A stretch of 64,000 bases of DNA from Acinetobacter calcoaceticus DSM 30006 = CIP 81.8 (GTDB lineage: Bacteria; Pseudomonadota; Gammaproteobacteria; Pseudomonadales; Moraxellaceae). Position 1 is the first letter of the stretch; each line of letters opens with the position of its first letter. The stretch covers positions 2,132,107-2,196,106 of the forward strand of contig NZ_KB849780.1 of assembly GCF_000368965.1 (NCBI RefSeq), given 5' to 3'. Position numbers and translations under genes: made by a program. A model generated the notes under the pieces. It had not been told where the DNA came from, ran no database searches, and saw only the letters and a list, made by a program, of their open reading frames with translations. Below, one piece after another: positions 27,423 to 37,290 of this stretch.

Positions 27423-28043
27423 TTATCGATTGCCAATCAGGAAAATACCAAACACCGTAAAAATACCACCTGAAATACCATCAATCCATTTTGAAAAATT
27501 ACGATAAGCTGATCTAAAACTCGGTAACGAAAAAATAAAAGTCACAAAGCAGAACCATAAAATCGTTTCAACCGTGACAATAATAAAGAGTAACCAATGA
27601 ACCTGATCAAGTTGAGGATTGGCTAAAAATAAAGAGAAAACACTACCAAAATAAATAACAGCTTTAGGATTTGATAGATTTGTTATAAGACCTTTAATAA
27701 AAAATAAATAAGGTGCTTTGGGTAGCTCGACAGCAACATTATCCTCTTGCTGATTTTTTGAAAATGCTGAACGTAACATTTGATAGCCCAGCCAACATAG
27801 GTATAAGCCACCGGCAATCAGCAAACCTTGCTTTAACCAAGCCATTTTTTCAAAAATAAGATTTAATCCCATCAGTGCCAAACAAGCCCAAAACATAACA
27901 CCTGCTGTTATGCCAGCAACCACTAACATAGCGTCTTTATGTGATCGACTAATCGCTGTTTGAGATACAAGGAAAAAATCAGGCCCTGGAGTAATAAGTG
28001 CACAAAAATGGATAAAAGCTAAAGTAATCAGAGCGAGTAACAT
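27423..28043 (-). CDS. LysE/RhtB-family amino acid exporter
   Basis: The 206-residue protein has the six-helix LysE layout. Characteristic blocks are the N-terminal ITPGPDFFLVSQTAISRSHKDAMLVVAGITAG, then GGLYLCWLGYQMLRSA, and the helix 4 region FFIKGLITNLSNPKAVIYFGSVFSLF. Family members export amino acids or homoserine lactones; the substrate here is unknown. GGAGG precedes the ATG. Confidence 0.9.
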   Translation of the reverse strand: MLLALITLAFIHFCALITPGPDFFLVSQTAISRSHKDAMLVVAGITAGVMFWACLALMGLNLIFEKMAWLKQGLLIAGGLYLCWLGYQMLRSAFSKNQQEDNVAVELPKAPYLFFIKGLITNLSNPKAVIYFGSVFSLFLANPQLDQVHWLLFIIVTVETILWFCFVTFIFSLPSFRSAYRNFSKWIDGISGGIFTVFGIFLIGNR

Positions 28044-28159
28044 GTTTTCCTCCAGATTTAATTCATTGTTATTTATTTAGGAAAAATACATTAGCATTTT
28101 TTACTACACGTTAAAATCTTTAAGTCATTTTATGGAAGTGTTTACTTTTATTTAAATCA

Positions 28160-28187
28160 TAAAAAAAGCCTCCGAAGAGGCTTTTTA
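28160..28187 (-). terminator. Intrinsic terminator of ftsK
   Basis: On the minus strand AAAAAGCCTCT pairs with GGAGGCTTTTTTT with a short loop. It lies 12 bp after the ftsK stop. Confidence 0.88.
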
Positions 28188-28198
28188 GCTATTTCATA

Positions 28199-31100
28199 TT
28201 AAACCAATATATCTCGCTTACCATTAGGGCCCATTGCGCTCACAATGCCGTTCTCTTCCATTTGGTCAATGATACGAGCAGCACGGTTATAGCCAAGGCT
28301 AAATTTACGCTGTAGCGATGAAGTAGAAGCTTTACGTGTTTCTAAGACAAATGAAACACATTGGTCATAAAGTGCATCACGGTCAGAACCACCGTCACCC
28401 TCTTCGAAACCACGTGAAGTTTGTTCTTCGTCAAATGGAGTCAGGATTTCGTCGACATAATCCGGTTCACCACGTTCACGCCAAGCATCACAAATGCGGT
28501 TTACTTCATCATCACTGATGAATGCACCATGCACACGCTCAGGTTCGATTTTACCAGGCCCCAAGAACAGCATATCACCATGGCCTAACAGATCTTCCGC
28601 ACCACCGGCATCCAAAATCGTACGCGAGTCAATTTTACTGTTTACACGTAATGCTACACGCGTTGGAATATTGGCTTTAATCAAACCCGTGATCACATCA
28701 ACAGATGGGCGTTGGGTTGCAAGTAATAGATGAATACCAGCAGCACGAGATTTTTGCGCCAAACGCGTAATCATTTCTTCTGCTTTTTTACCCACCTGCA
28801 TAATCATGTCGGCAAACTCATCTGCCACAATCACAATAGATGGTAACGGTGTTAAACGAGGCGCACGTTCTTGAGTTGCTGAGTCACTTGGTTTCCAAGT
28901 TGGATCAATTAGATCTTCCCCATTCGCAATTGCTTCTTCAACTTTACGGTTGTAGTCGCTTAATTTACGAATTTTCAAGAATGACATCAGTTTATAGCGA
29001 CGTTCCATTTCATTCACACACCAGTTTAATGCACTTACTGCATCTTTCATGTCAGTGACGACTGGAGTTAACAAATGGGGAATATCATTATAGTTTGCAA
29101 GTTCAAGCTGTTTTGGATCGATTAAAATCAAACGCAACTGGTCGGGTGTATATTTAAGCAACATCGATAAAATCATCGAGTTTACCGCAACCGATTTACC
29201 CGAACCTGTTGTACCAGCAACCAACATATGTGGCGCTTTTGCTAAATCAGTTAATACCGGATTACCTGAAATATCTTTACCCATTGCCATACTGATTAAT
29301 GCGCTTGGATCTCGATAGGTTGGCGTTTCCAATAGCTCAATCAAACGCACCATTTCACGGGCACTGTTTGGCACTTCAATACCAATATATGGTTTACCAG
29401 GAATAACCTCTACCACACGCACAGAAGCCATCGACATTGAACGGGCTAAGTCACGTGAGATATTCGTTACCTTAGATGCTTTAACACCCGGTGCCAAATC
29501 TAACTCAAAACGGGTCACTACTGGCCCCGGCTGAGCTTCAACCACTTGAGCCTTAACATTAAATTCTTGTAACTTAATTTCAAGTAACTCAGATAAGCGC
29601 GAAAGCTGCTCTTCAGTAAAGTTAACTTTCTTATTTGGATCAACCTTATCAAGCAGCTCAAGGCCAGGTAATGTTGGTAAATCTAAACGCTTCTTGGCAA
29701 CTTGCATTGAACGAGACATTAGTCGGCCTGATGCATCTGTTAATGGCGCATCTAAATCGAAATCGTCTTCATCAATATCAGGATTGTCCTGTGGTTTCCC
29801 AGCAGTTTCTTGCCAAGCTTCAATAAACTCTTCTTTTGAAAGCTTATCAGCTTGAATTGTCGTTTGAATAGGCGCTTTTACAAATGCTGAAGACTGAGCA
29901 TAACTACTTGCTCTTACAGGTTCTACTGGCGCAATATCTTCATCTATCAATAAGTCATCAAAGTCTTCAAAAACTTGTTCGTTTGCTAAATTTTTAGGTG
30001 ACTGATTTACATTCGATAAAGGTGAAGAAGTTTCTTTTGCAATATTCATCGATTGCGAAGTAGGTTCTGCATCTACATGCTGCTCTTGAACAAATGGTGT
30101 ATGCACATCTGTTGCAGTTTTGCTGTTTGGAACTGCAGCGAGCAATTCATCAAAAATCTCATCATCATTCCAATCAAGACCATGTAAGTCTTGTTTAGGT
30201 GCAGGTTGAGTTTGATGAACTTGAGAAATTGTTTGCTGGAATTGCTCATGAGCAGGTACTTGCTCTGTTGAATCATCAGCTGCTCTCAAAAGTGCATCAA
30301 TTTCTTGCTTATGGCTCGCATCATCACGTTGTAAAGCACGCCATACCTCACCAGTAGCGACTAAACGTTGGCTGTCTTTTTCAAGCTTATGGGCTTGCTC
30401 AAGCGTATGCTCAAAGTTTTGAGTATTGGCAATGGGTTTATCTACTACAGATTCAGGTCGGCTCTGCTCTTTTGCTAACACATCGGCAAATAAACGCTCA
30501 GCAACCGCATCATGTCGTGTTGCCGCAGATTGTGGTTGAGTACTTTCAGATTGGACTGATGCTACTTTCTCATTTGAAGCATTTGTCTCTGCATTTTCTG
30601 CAACTTTAACCGCGGCTGCTTTATTAGCAGGCTGAGTTGTTAAATCATAATCCGATTCGTTCGGTGATACGTTTTTATAAAATAAATCTTGTAAATAACT
30701 TGGTGTAGCTTTAAGCGTAATCCATGTTTTGCTCCATTGCACCCCAAATGCAAGAGTAAACAAGACCACTCCGAAAACCAGTAAAAATAAGGTCGCACCG
30801 TAAATTGTTAGCAATTGAGATAAGCTCTGACCTAACTCGTAACCAATAATTCCCCCCGCTGCATTATCTAAAGTATCAGCAGGCACATTCCAGTGTAAAT
30901 AAAGTAGGCTAGACACAACCAAAATTAAAAAGAATTGTGCAGCATAACGAAATGGGCGGTTTAAAAAACTACGCGGCCACCACACCTGAATTGCTTCAAT
31001 GAAAAGGAAAATTGGAATAAGCAAACTTGCCCATCCTAAAAAACCAAACAGCAAATCTGCAATCCATGCACCAGCAATACCACTTGCATTGGATACTTGC

Positions 31101-31240
31101 TGAGTATCACTGGAAATATGCATCCAGCCCGGGTCAAATGGTGTATATGTTACTGTTGCCAGAAACATATAAATGCCAAAAGAAACCAAGAATAATGTCA
31201 TCAATAAGCGCTGTGCATAAACACTCGACACCGCAGTCAT
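28199..31240 (-). CDS. ftsK: DNA translocase FtsK
   Basis: FtsK anchors at the septum and pumps chromosome ends apart, activating XerCD at dif. The 1013 residues comprise about four to five N-terminal helices (within residues 1-175), a linker of about 330 residues rich in Q, E, S and T, and the motor domain. The motor has Walker A GTTGSGKSVAVN, Walker B IVIVADEFADMIM, and ATQRPSVDVITGLIKANIPTR. The C-terminal gamma winged helix (SLQRKFSLGYNRAARIIDQME) reads KOPS. The linker is shorter than in E. coli. It is divergent from trxB across 268 bp. Confidence 0.96.
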   Translation of the reverse strand: MTAVSSVYAQRLLMTLFLVSFGIYMFLATVTYTPFDPGWMHISSDTQQVSNASGIAGAWIADLLFGFLGWASLLIPIFLFIEAIQVWWPRSFLNRPFRYAAQFFLILVVSSLLYLHWNVPADTLDNAAGGIIGYELGQSLSQLLTIYGATLFLLVFGVVLFTLAFGVQWSKTWITLKATPSYLQDLFYKNVSPNESDYDLTTQPANKAAAVKVAENAETNASNEKVASVQSESTQPQSAATRHDAVAERLFADVLAKEQSRPESVVDKPIANTQNFEHTLEQAHKLEKDSQRLVATGEVWRALQRDDASHKQEIDALLRAADDSTEQVPAHEQFQQTISQVHQTQPAPKQDLHGLDWNDDEIFDELLAAVPNSKTATDVHTPFVQEQHVDAEPTSQSMNIAKETSSPLSNVNQSPKNLANEQVFEDFDDLLIDEDIAPVEPVRASSYAQSSAFVKAPIQTTIQADKLSKEEFIEAWQETAGKPQDNPDIDEDDFDLDAPLTDASGRLMSRSMQVAKKRLDLPTLPGLELLDKVDPNKKVNFTEEQLSRLSELLEIKLQEFNVKAQVVEAQPGPVVTRFELDLAPGVKASKVTNISRDLARSMSMASVRVVEVIPGKPYIGIEVPNSAREMVRLIELLETPTYRDPSALISMAMGKDISGNPVLTDLAKAPHMLVAGTTGSGKSVAVNSMILSMLLKYTPDQLRLILIDPKQLELANYNDIPHLLTPVVTDMKDAVSALNWCVNEMERRYKLMSFLKIRKLSDYNRKVEEAIANGEDLIDPTWKPSDSATQERAPRLTPLPSIVIVADEFADMIMQVGKKAEEMITRLAQKSRAAGIHLLLATQRPSVDVITGLIKANIPTRVALRVNSKIDSRTILDAGGAEDLLGHGDMLFLGPGKIEPERVHGAFISDDEVNRICDAWRERGEPDYVDEILTPFDEEQTSRGFEEGDGGSDRDALYDQCVSFVLETRKASTSSLQRKFSLGYNRAARIIDQMEENGIVSAMGPNGKRDILV

Positions 31241-31322
31241 ATACTGTCCTGTAACCCATTTAATTATTGGTTTAGAGATGTGAAGAACTACACTTAGATC
31301 TTCAACGAATGAACTTTATATT

Positions 31323-31351
31323 ATGCACCTGTTCTTACAAAAAAGGTGCAT
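31323..31351. repeat. Inverted repeat between ftsK and trxB
   Basis: ATGCACCT (31323-31330) and AGGTGCAT (31344-31351) form an 8-bp inverted repeat in the divergent promoter region. Nearer trxB is a TATAAT box at 31468-31473, 36 bp before the ATG, without a good -35. The repeat could be an operator. Confidence 0.35.
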
Positions 31352-31493
31352 GATTCTTTACAGTTGTTGTTAACATGAGCCACTTCTATATTGTTATATA
31401 ACTTAATTCGATTGACCTGATCAATATTATCCACATTGATTTAGCGCTATTGATCGACAAATTCACGTATAATTTTCAAAATTCTCGAAATAA

Positions 31494-32459
<966 letters not shown>

Positions 32460-32471
32460 TTCAATTAACAC

Positions 32472-32508
32472 AAAAGACATTCAATGCTCTATTGAATGTC
32501 TTTTTTAA
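32472..32508. terminator. Bidirectional terminator after trxB
   Basis: AAAAGACATTCAAT (32472-32485) pairs perfectly with ATTGAATGTCTTTT (32491-32504), with T runs on both strands, between convergent genes. Confidence 0.9.
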
Positions 32509-32515
32509 TAGTGTT

Positions 32516-32815
32516 TTATTTCATCATATTTTCAAAATGATCCAAATGCGTAAAACGTCCCGACCTCGTCTGATATTGGTCAATCTGAGGAACTAACCGT
32601 TGAAAGTGTTCAGACTGAACATGTCGATCTAATGCGACTCGATCTACCCATTCTTCAATAAAAACAAAATGTCCTAAATTTTTTATATCATGATATAAAT
32701 CGTACGCAATACACCCTTCTTCACATCTCGTTTTTTCAACGAGTTCTTGATAAAGCGGTAAAACAAAGTCAATTTTTTTAATATCAATAAAATCTTCTGC
32801 AATAAGTTTTAGCAT
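32516..32815 (-). CDS. ABM-domain putative quinol monooxygenase (YgiN-like)
   Basis: The 99-residue protein has the ferredoxin-like ABM fold: a first strand LKLIAEDFI, then EGCIAYDLYHDIKNLGHFVFIEEWVDRVALDRHVQSEHFQ with the family's E-W and H-S-HF pattern. Such dimeric cofactor-free enzymes oxidise quinols or related compounds; the substrate is unknown. AAAGG precedes the ATG. Confidence 0.82.
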   Translation of the reverse strand: MLKLIAEDFIDIKKIDFVLPLYQELVEKTRCEEGCIAYDLYHDIKNLGHFVFIEEWVDRVALDRHVQSEHFQRLVPQIDQYQTRSGRFTHLDHFENMMK

Positions 32816-32923
32816 TAAGTAAACCTTTCCTTTTCATTCCTTCATGCTAAAGATGAACAATAAAAATTGTCAATAAAGCTCAGTTACGTTAATTTTGAAT
32901 CATTCTATTTCATTTTATCTTCT

Positions 32924-33655
32924 ATGCAGAAACTTCCACTTTCTCAATTCATTTTCCCTGACCCCATTGAATCTGATCCGGATGGTCATGGTTTAATTTG
33001 TATTGGTGCTGATCTCTCCCCTTCTACTCTCTATGAAGCGTACACCCATGGATTATTTCCGTGGTTTAATGAAGATGAGCCCATTTGTTGGTGGAGTCCC
33101 GAACCTCGTTGTGTCATCTACCCTCAAAATTACAAGCCGAGCAAGTCACTACTTAGAAATATGAAAAAATATGACTATGCGATTACGGTTAATCATGCCT
33201 TTGAACAAGTTATTCGTTCATGTTCTCTACCAAGAACTTATGCAGATGAAACATGGATTAGCGAAGATATTATTCAGGGCTACTGTGAGATGTTTAAAGC
33301 TGGCTATGGATATAGTGTGGAGGTTTGGGAACAAGATAAACTTGTTGGAGGTTTGTACGGCATTACGATTGGCAAAGGATGCTTCGGTGAGTCAATGTTT
33401 AGTAATGAAACTGATGTTTCAAAAATGGCTTTTTATACATTAATGCTGATTGGACAAGAAAATCAGCTCCCTTGGGTAGACTGTCAACTTGTAAATAGTC
33501 ACTTAATTAGCTTGGGTGCTTGTACACTTTCTCGTCAAGACTACTTAAAATCGTTACAAGATGTAATTATTCACCCCTCTATCAATTGGAAAAAGTATCA
33601 AGAACGTGTATTTTCAAGTAAAACAATAGCATTAGATGCAAAATTAATGGAATGA
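32924..33655 (+). CDS. aat: Leucyl/phenylalanyl-tRNA-protein transferase Aat
   Basis: Aat adds Leu or Phe to proteins with N-terminal Lys or Arg, marking them for ClpAP. The 243-residue protein has FPDP near the start, [40 protein letters not shown], and [29 protein letters not shown]. The ATG at 32924 is chosen because the protein then begins like other Aat proteins; a frame extends 19 codons upstream. bpt, of the same pathway, follows after 18 bp. Confidence 0.95.
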   Translation: MQKLPLSQFIFPDPIESDPDGHGLICIGADLSPSTLYEAYTHGLFPWFNEDEPICWWSPEPRCVIYPQNYKPSKSLLRNMKKYDYAITVNHAFEQVIRSCSLPRTYADETWISEDIIQGYCEMFKAGYGYSVEVWEQDKLVGGLYGITIGKGCFGESMFSNETDVSKMAFYTLMLIGQENQLPWVDCQLVNSHLISLGACTLSRQDYLKSLQDVIIHPSINWKKYQERVFSSKTIALDAKLME

Positions 33656-33673
33656 TAACAGGAGGGACCAATC

Positions 33674-34489
33674 ATGAAATCATATCACCCGAAGTCCCTT
33701 TTAAATGATCTGCAGTATTATATTACTCCACCTCATGATTGCAGCTACTTAGAAAATAAATCGGCGCGCATGGTGTTTTTAGACCCTATTCATCGGATTG
33801 ATGTGGTCACTCTTTCAGAACTTTCTCGTTTAGGATTTCGTCGTAGCGGTGACTTCGTTTATCGCCCTGAATGCCATTTATGCAGACAATGTTTGTCGTG
33901 TCGTGTTCCAGTTGCCGACTTCCAAATGAATGGGATGCAAAAAAAAGCGTGGAAACGAAATCAAGACCTCACCATGACTATTTTGCCTACTCAGCAAGCA
34001 GCACAAATTCATTACGATTTATATGAACGCTATATTAATGAACGCCATGCTGATGGCGATATGTTTCCACCTAGCTTAGATCAGTTTGAAAAGTTTTTAG
34101 TACATAGTTGTACAGATAGCTTTTTTCTTGAGCTTTGGAAAGATAACCGTTTAATCAGTGTGTCTACCTGCGATTTAATGGATGATGGTCTATCTGCGGT
34201 CTATACTTTCTTTGACCCAGATGAGCACCGAAGATCGCTTGGTGTGTACTCTATTCTTAACCAAATCGAATATGTTAAATCGCTTGGTTTAGAATATCTT
34301 TATTTAGGCTATTGGGTGCCCCACTCAGCCAAAATGAATTATAAATCGCAATATACTCCTTTAGAGCTTCTATTAGATGGACAATGGCGCCGTTTAAATA
34401 GATCCTTATCACCAGAAGAAATACAACAGTTAGGTACCTCTCTGATGACCACATTACCTTCTGAATGGAATAATTTAATTATTAAATGA
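33674..34489 (+). CDS. bpt: Aspartate/glutamate leucyltransferase Bpt
   Basis: Bpt transfers Leu to proteins with N-terminal Asp or Glu, complementing Aat in the N-degron pathway. The 271-residue protein has the N-terminal CSYLENKSARMVFLDP and the cysteine cluster in YRPECHLCRQCLSCRVPV that is typical of ATE-type transferases, then FFDPDEHRRSLGVYSILNQIEY and YLGYWV. A GGAGGG ribosome-binding site precedes the ATG. It forms an operon with aat. Confidence 0.95.
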   Translation: MKSYHPKSLLNDLQYYITPPHDCSYLENKSARMVFLDPIHRIDVVTLSELSRLGFRRSGDFVYRPECHLCRQCLSCRVPVADFQMNGMQKKAWKRNQDLTMTILPTQQAAQIHYDLYERYINERHADGDMFPPSLDQFEKFLVHSCTDSFFLELWKDNRLISVSTCDLMDDGLSAVYTFFDPDEHRRSLGVYSILNQIEYVKSLGLEYLYLGYWVPHSAKMNYKSQYTPLELLLDGQWRRLNRSLSPEEIQQLGTSLMTTLPSEWNNLIIK

Positions 34490-34496
34490 TTTTAAT

Positions 34497-34535
34497 CCTG
34501 TCTTTTTGTTTGGTCAGCAACTAGACAGGTGTTTT
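34497..34535 (+). terminator. Weak terminator of aat-bpt
   Basis: CCTGTCT (34497-34503) pairs with AGACAGG (34523-34529) across a 19-base loop, with only four T after it. Confidence 0.5.
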
Positions 34536-34989
34536 AAAACAACGATGCAAAATCGTCGGTACAGGTTTTTACCATAATTACGGCATGTTCACGCCCACCG
34601 TCTTGGATAGGATAATAATTACGACGTAGATCTATTTGGTGAAAACCTGTTTTCTCATACAGAGCAATAGCTGCTTTATTACTTTCACGAACTTCTAAAA
34701 ATATTTGTACGGGCTGATTTTTTAACTGATCAATTGATGCATTTAATAACTCATACCCGAGACCTTGTCCTTGCATTTTAGGATCAACTGCCATGAGTAA
34801 TAGATTCGCTTCATCTAGCACTGGCTGCAAAATACAAAACCCAACTACTCTATTTTGTGACTCAATGACTGTACATTGGTAGGAATTCAGAGATTCAACA
34901 AATTGCTGTCTTGACCATGGATGTGTTTGCACTGATTTTTCGATTTGTACAACAATATCAATATCAGTGTTTTGCATAGTACGAATCAT
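34534..34989 (-). CDS. rimI: Ribosomal protein S18-alanine N-acetyltransferase RimI
   Basis: The 151-residue GNAT enzyme has HPWSRQQFVESL near the N-terminus, the acetyl-CoA motif VDPKMQGQGLGYELL, and the RimI-type EVRESNKAAIALYEKTGF ending in RRNYYP. RimI acetylates the N-terminus of ribosomal protein S18. The ATG at 34989 is preceded by GGAA; a TTG four codons upstream is less likely. Confidence 0.9.
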   Translation of the reverse strand: MIRTMQNTDIDIVVQIEKSVQTHPWSRQQFVESLNSYQCTVIESQNRVVGFCILQPVLDEANLLLMAVDPKMQGQGLGYELLNASIDQLKNQPVQIFLEVRESNKAAIALYEKTGFHQIDLRRNYYPIQDGGREHAVIMVKTCTDDFASLF

Positions 34990-35055
34990 GAGTTCCAACA
35001 CAATCAGAGTTTTAAAGGAATGCGTATTATAAAAACTTCACAAGAAAAAACGAGC

Positions 35056-35088
35056 AAAAAAAAGGACAATTAAATTGTCCTTTTTTAT
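35056..35088 (-). terminator. Intrinsic terminator of the first PF10118-like gene
   Basis: AAAAAAGGACAATT (35058-35071) pairs with AATTGTCCTTTTTT (35073-35086). T runs occur on both strands, so it may also limit transcription toward rimI's promoter. Confidence 0.88.
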
Positions 35089-35096
35089 CGTTCTTT

Positions 35097-35972
35097 TTAG
35101 AGACCTAACTTTTCACGCCAAGTTGCCAGTAATGCTGTAGTGTCAGAATCATTTGGATGAAATTTTGGTCTTAAGAAATCAAGTAACTCTGGAATCTGGC
35201 GGGTTATAAAACCTTTACGACCATACATGAACTTAAGCATGTATTTAGTATCTTTCCATGTTAATTTTCCATCGGTTTTTAATAACTTGGCAGTAAAATG
35301 TGTCTGCGTTGCAAAAATTAATGCCATTGCAATGATTAAAGCCGTTGAACGCATAAAATAAGCTTTTGGCCCTTGTCCATACATACTTGTATACACATCA
35401 AATGCCACAGCTTTATGCTCATTTTCTTCTACAGCATGCCACATCCACAAATGATACATCGTGTCATCTTGGAACATCGCTTGAATTTCAGGATTTTGTA
35501 AAAGTTCAGCTGCAATAGTCGAAGTGAAATGCTCTAAAGCACACGTTCCGGTCAAATCAATCATTTCTTTGGTATAACCAAAAGGTTTCATTAATTTAGT
35601 GACAACGGCAGTACCAACCTTAATGACAGTACCAGTCTGCTTTTCCATATGACGAACATCATATCCGTAAGCTTGCGCTGAGGCATTAAAAGCAAGATGT
35701 TCTTTTGAATGCATTGCTTCTTGGCCAATAAAGGCGCTAATTTCTTTTTGAAGATCGGGATCTGCAAGTTTTGGGTCATTTCGCACAGCACGTGTGCTAT
35801 TGACAAAGAACTGTTCACCTTCGGGAAAAAGGGCCGATAATGCTGTCATAAAATGGGTTAATCCTGCATCATAATTTGCCCAATAACGAGGGACCTGAGC
35901 AAATTCAAAGTCCATACGACGAACAGGGAAACTAGCACCAGCACGATTTGAAATATTTACTTTAGCATTCAT
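35097..35972 (-). CDS. PF10118-like metal-dependent hydrolase, copy A
   Basis: The 291-residue protein has a helical di-metal core: EISAFIGQEAMHSKEH, then ALEHFTSTIAAELL and MWHAVEENEHKAVAFDVY, giving an E-x2-H-like ligand set as in ferritin-like proteins. This fits the PF10118 family, annotated as metal-dependent hydrolase without a proven reaction. A hydrophobic segment (ALIIAMALIFATQ) suggests membrane association. AAAGGAG precedes the ATG. It is a close paralogue of the next gene, and both share the same promoter layout. Confidence 0.82.
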   Translation of the reverse strand: MNAKVNISNRAGASFPVRRMDFEFAQVPRYWANYDAGLTHFMTALSALFPEGEQFFVNSTRAVRNDPKLADPDLQKEISAFIGQEAMHSKEHLAFNASAQAYGYDVRHMEKQTGTVIKVGTAVVTKLMKPFGYTKEMIDLTGTCALEHFTSTIAAELLQNPEIQAMFQDDTMYHLWMWHAVEENEHKAVAFDVYTSMYGQGPKAYFMRSTALIIAMALIFATQTHFTAKLLKTDGKLTWKDTKYMLKFMYGRKGFITRQIPELLDFLRPKFHPNDSDTTALLATWREKLGL

Positions 35973-36037
35973 CTCAGACTCCTTTTAAGTGAATAGCTAA
36001 TTCACATATAACTTTATTTATTTTCTTAATATTTATA

Positions 36038-36101
36038 ATCATACGTCTTTCAATGTGCCAATTAAGTGCAGATGAGGACAGAGAAATATCAGATGAGGTC
36101 A
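36038..36101 (-). promoter_or_regulatory. Promoter with 21-bp-spaced direct half-sites, copy A
   Basis: On the minus strand two half-sites, TGACCTCAT (36101-36093) and TGTCCTCAT (36080-36072), lie 21 bp apart. They are followed after 28 bp by TATGAT (36043-36038), about 65 bp before the ATG. There is no good -35 (CTTAAT). The same arrangement precedes copy B. It looks like an activator-dependent promoter of AraC type. Confidence 0.6.
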
Positions 36102-36161
36102 TTAATCACCCTATAAAGGTGCATAGATGTGCTAATAGTTATTGTTAGTACTTAAAAAGAA

Positions 36162-36188
36162 AAAGGGCTACCAATGAGCCCTTTCAAA
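36162..36188 (-). terminator. Terminator of the second PF10118-like gene
   Basis: AAAGGGCT (36162-36169) pairs with AGCCCTTT (36177-36184). On the minus strand a TTTTTCTTTTT-like tail follows. It isolates copy B from copy A. Confidence 0.8.
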
Positions 36189-36204
36189 TCAACATAGATT
36201 TAAA

Positions 36205-37086
36205 TTACAAACCTAATTTTGCTTTCCATGTTTTCAATAGACCTACTGTATCCAAATCATTTGGATGAAAACCAGGCTTAAAGTAAGCCAGCATTTCTTT
36301 AGCCATGCCAGTAATGATACCTTTCGATGGGCTATATGCATATTTATAAATTACTGATAATTCACCTAAATTCAATTTTTTATCTTGCTTTAATAGACGA
36401 AGTACAAAAGAAGACTGAATCAAGAAAATCAAAGTCATTGCAAATACTAAAGAACTCGTACGTAATGCATAAGCTTTTACGCCTTTACCAAACACACCTT
36501 CGTACACATCAAAAGCTACGGCTTTATGCTCATTTTCTTCGATAGCATGCCAATACCACATCGTTGACATGGTTTCATCTGTCATCAACTCTTGAATATG
36601 CTTATTGACTAATAACTGTGAAGCAATCGTAGCGGTAAAATGTTCAAGTGCTGTTGTAGCAGTCAGGTCAACCATTTCTTTAGTCATACCAAAAGGTTTG
36701 ACAATTTTTACAAAAGCTTGAATTGCTGTTTGAATCGCTGTGTCAGTAAATTTCTCTAACGTTTCAACGTCGTGACCAAACTTTTGAGCAGAGGCATTAA
36801 AGTTCACATGCTCTTGAGTATGCATTGCTTCTTGCCCAATGAAAGCACTAATCTCTTTCTGAAGCGCTTCATCATCTTTAATAGATGGGTGATAACGTAC
36901 TGCACGTACACTATCAATAAAGAATTTTTCACCAGCCGGAAACAACGCTGACAATGCTGTCATAAAGTGTGTTAGTCCAGCAGAACCATTCATCCAATAT
37001 TCTGGTACATCATTAAAGTCAAAGTTCATACGACGTACAGGAAAGCTCGCCCCTGCACGATTAGTAATATTCACTTTAGCATTCAT
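36205..37086 (-). CDS. PF10118-like metal-dependent hydrolase, copy B
   Basis: The 293-residue paralogue of copy A has the same N-terminus (MNAKVNI-NRAGASFPVRRM), EISAFIGQEAMHTQEH, ALEHFTATIASQLL and YWHAIEENEHKAVAFDVYEG, so the metal ligands are kept. Differences are concentrated in the middle and C-terminal parts. The ATG follows AAGGAG by 8 bases; a TTG two codons upstream is discounted. It has its own promoter with paired half-sites and its own terminator. Confidence 0.82.
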   Translation of the reverse strand: MNAKVNITNRAGASFPVRRMNFDFNDVPEYWMNGSAGLTHFMTALSALFPAGEKFFIDSVRAVRYHPSIKDDEALQKEISAFIGQEAMHTQEHVNFNASAQKFGHDVETLEKFTDTAIQTAIQAFVKIVKPFGMTKEMVDLTATTALEHFTATIASQLLVNKHIQELMTDETMSTMWYWHAIEENEHKAVAFDVYEGVFGKGVKAYALRTSSLVFAMTLIFLIQSSFVLRLLKQDKKLNLGELSVIYKYAYSPSKGIITGMAKEMLAYFKPGFHPNDLDTVGLLKTWKAKLGL

Positions 37087-37150
37087 ACCCAAAGCTCCTT
37101 AATAAGTAACCCAAGTTACTCAAACTTTATTGTTCGTTTTCTTGATTCTT

Positions 37151-37214
37151 ATCATACAAATTTAATAAAAAGGATTAAGTGTAAATAAGGACATTGAAAT
37201 ATCAGTTAAGGCCA
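37151..37214 (-). promoter_or_regulatory. Promoter with 21-bp-spaced direct half-sites, copy B
   Basis: On the minus strand TGGCCTTAA (37214-37206) and TGTCCTTAT (37193-37185) lie 21 bp apart, with CTGATATTTC conserved between them. TATGAT (37156-37151) follows exactly 28 bp later, 64 bp before the ATG. Spacings match copy A to the base. Confidence 0.6.
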
Positions 37215-37248
37215 GCTTTTATAGTGATTGTTAGACAATTAAATATAA

Positions 37249-37280
37249 AAAAAGCGCTCTAAAAAGAGCGCTTTTTTTCA
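37249..37280 (-). terminator. Intrinsic terminator of the str operon (tuf)
   Basis: AAAGCGCTCT (37251-37260) pairs with AGAGCGCTTT (37265-37274) with long A and T flanks, 11 bp after the tuf stop. Confidence 0.92.
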
Positions 37281-37290
37281 CTGAAAGTGA

